64,000 nt of DNA from Daphnia carinata (lineage: Eukaryota > Arthropoda > Branchiopoda > Diplostraca > Daphniidae). The position numbers and the translations under genes were made by a program. How positions within the stretch are numbered: the first letter of the stretch is position 1; each line of letters opens with the position of its first letter. The stretch is from the NCBI RefSeq assembly GCF_022539665.2, contig NC_081334.1:7410424-7474423 (forward strand). The letters are read 5' to 3'. Positions 62,010 to 64,000 of this stretch are shown here, in pieces. The notes below the pieces were generated by a model, which made no database searches, was not told where the DNA came from, and worked only from the letters and a program-made list of their open reading frames with translations.

Positions 62010-64000
62010 ATGGAGACGATGGTGAATTATATTGGTGAGTTGTCTATCATGACTGTACGAAAAAAGACGTCGTTTTACCCGCCAAAACAAATGTGCCCCT
62101 GGTATCCCTTTTGCCCATGGATGGATTTCATTTCTTAATTACGTTGCCATTGATCTTCTCTAAAAACACTTCAGATTTCCTTTCATTTTCCTCATTGTAG
62201 GATATTTTTTTACATTTCCTGAAAACTTTAGGTGTTGATTGTGACCAAGCATAAACTTAAGATGCCTATGATTGACTGAACGGTGGCTGTACAAGTTCTT
62301 GCTTTATTTCACCCAAAAAACAAAATAGCTACAGCCTACAGCCTACATTTTCCCCTTGATTTACATCAGTTGTTTATGGTGAGGCTGAGATCAAGGTAGA
62401 GCTCAGCAGATGCTTAAATCATTAGTATCTAGGGAAATGTTTGTTCTAATGAGAGTTGCTGCACGATAGAAATTTTAAAGTTTCTTTTGGCAGTGTTCCT
62501 GATCAGTTAAGTTACTTGTTTTGTAATTAGCCAGCAGGTAACAATATTTCTTCTAAATAAAGATGTAGGATATCTAATTCTGTTGATTTGGAGTCAGCTA
62601 TATGAAAGGGATTGTAATGTGATTCTCCTCAGATTGCATTGCTTCAGTAACAGCTGCTGTCTTTTCCCTACCCCTCCTGCATTGTAACTTAAGGAATATC
62701 ATGGACCATACTTTTCGAGTCCCGTGTTTCGTACGCTTTCGCTACGCCAGGGCACTAAGCGTGTCAACGCATAATATTCTCTCCGGTTCACTCGTACGTT
62801 ACGTCTGTCGTACAATGAAAAGACTGTACACCAGCTGCAGTATCGTATGGCCGGTTGACTGCTATGCGTTTTGCATCTGCCCCTCTTCTATTTGTTTGAA
62901 GCCGGAACTTCCATTAAAAATGTTCCCCAACAGAGCTTCCGTTTGTCACGTTGTAGTACTTCGCATATATCTCTCAATGTAAATTGTTATTCTTGGAAAT
63001 CATTTCAGACGAGCGGGAAGACGTCCAAAAGAAAACTTTTGGCAAGTGGATCAATTCACAGTTAATAAAAGTATGTACATCAGAGTTTCAGGAAAAACAA
63101 TCTGGAATAACCATTTAAACATTCATTATGACAGATCAATTTTTCTTTGGTGACGGACTTGTTTTACGATCTCCGTGATGGAACGCGATTACTCGCCCTA
63201 CTGAGCGTGTTGACTGGTCGCACTTACGTGAGTAACCGTAATTTTATCATTTACCCATTAGCTAACATTATGGAAATCCAATAGCTTTACAACGATTGAT
63301 TAATTTCATTACAGAAACCGGAAAAGGGGCACATGAGAGTCCACCATTTAAACAATGTCAGCTCTGCGTTTCGACTCTTAGACAAACACAGCGTGAGTGA
63401 ATGCGTACTTTCATTATTTTCGAGCCATCATATATCATGCTATCATATACCAATCATTGTCACCCATCTGGTTTTACGCCACACCGGTTTACTAGGTGAA
63501 GTTGGTCAACATCAGCTCCAACGATATCGTAGACGGCAATCCAAAATTAACCTTAGGACTGGTTTGGAGTATTATTCTTCACTGGCAGGTATAAGTCACA
63601 GATTGTCTCTATGTTTTTGAGATCCAACATTCTTTTTGCTTTCAAGGTACAAGACGTCTTGAAAGGAAGCATGGCCGAGCTACAGCAATCGAGTTTGGAA
63701 AAGACCTTGCTGAGCTGGTGTCAGGAAGCTACTAAGGTAAAAAAAAAAAAAAAAATAGCATACCAAGCTTCTTGAATGAACGATTGAAAAAGAAAATACC
63801 GTTCCTAAAATGGGTTTTTGTGCATGCCGTTTGATTGGTTTTTTAATGCAGGATTACGCTGAGGTCGGCGTTACCAACTTTACAACTTCGTGGTCAGACG
63901 GGTTAGCCTTTACTGCCTTAATCCACCGATTCCGTCCAGATTTGTTTGATTATGAAATAGTCAGCCGAAAGCCGGCAAATGCACGCCTTGAATACGCTTT
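62010..64000 (+). CDS. Dys: Dystrophin, N-terminal actin-binding region (cut by the window end)
   Basis: Seven exons: 62010-62034, 63009-63070, 63135-63227, 63315-63392, 63496-63588, 63647-63736 and 63852-64000 onward, all GT-AG and in phase; about 196 residues are visible. The product opens METMVNYI, then [19 protein letters not shown], the start of CH1, with [40 protein letters not shown] and [20 protein letters not shown] completing it. CH2 begins with [14 protein letters not shown] and [20 protein letters not shown]. These motifs match the dystrophin/utrophin calponin-homology pair, closest as I remember to the insect protein. The tandem CH domains bind F-actin and link the cytoskeleton to the dystroglycan complex at muscle and neuronal membranes. 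The first coding exon holds only eight codons plus one base and is followed by a 974-bp intron. Spectrin repeats and the C-terminal region lie outside the window. Confidence 0.93.

Noticed and set aside
1-64000. tRNA, rRNA, CRISPR, insertion sequences, integrase or prophage genes
   Set aside because: Looked for by eye on both strands; no tRNA-like arm pattern, direct-repeat array or recognisable transposase catalytic motif was seen. The DNA is animal nuclear, so bacterial features are not expected.

Overview
This is eukaryotic nuclear DNA, most likely from an arthropod and plausibly a small crustacean of the Daphnia type. The recognisable genes are split by GT-AG introns, many only 54-110 bp long (for example thirteen of the fourteen IFT88 introns), and the products are animal proteins: dystrophin, IFT88, NDUFB2, an LHFPL tetraspan protein and an SLC16-type transporter. 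No bacterial, plasmid, CRISPR or rRNA feature was seen. The species assignment is inference. Coding exons were reconstructed by hand from reading frame, splice sites and remembered family sequence.

Layout. (1) 0.2-3.3 kb, + strand: a tandem cluster of three small single-pass membrane proteins with cytoplasmic PPxY motifs. The third needs a 66-bp intron to be read. (2) 3.3-8.1 kb: no gene recognised. (3) 8.1-11.0 kb, - strand: a three-exon LHFPL-family tetraspan gene. (4) 11.0-18.9 kb: no intact gene; a decayed minus-strand segment with one well-formed C2H2 zinc finger lies near 18.1 kb. (5) 18.9-23.1 kb, + strand: NDUFB2 (complex I) closely followed by the 15-exon ciliary gene IFT88, with an RFX X-box-like motif 80-93 bp before the IFT88 start codon. 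(6) 23.7-40.9 kb, - strand, with an untranslated first exon probably near 43.7 kb: an 11-exon, about 1018-residue SLC16/monocarboxylate-transporter-type permease with long N- and C-terminal extensions. It converges tail-to-tail on IFT88. (7) 44-47.7 kb, + strand: a chain of phase-compatible exon candidates ending at a stop at 47659; the product is unrecognised and the model tentative. (8) 47.7-62.0 kb: AT-rich, poor in genes, with a few protein-like fragments. (9) 62.0-64.0 kb, + strand: the 5' end of dystrophin, giving all of CH1 and the start of CH2, cut by the window edge.

The genes do not form one pathway. Links supported by sequence are the local tandem duplication of PPxY proteins, the close NDUFB2/IFT88 spacing, and a possible divergent start region near 43.7-44.0 kb. 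Introns and spacers carry many long homopolymers and microsatellites.
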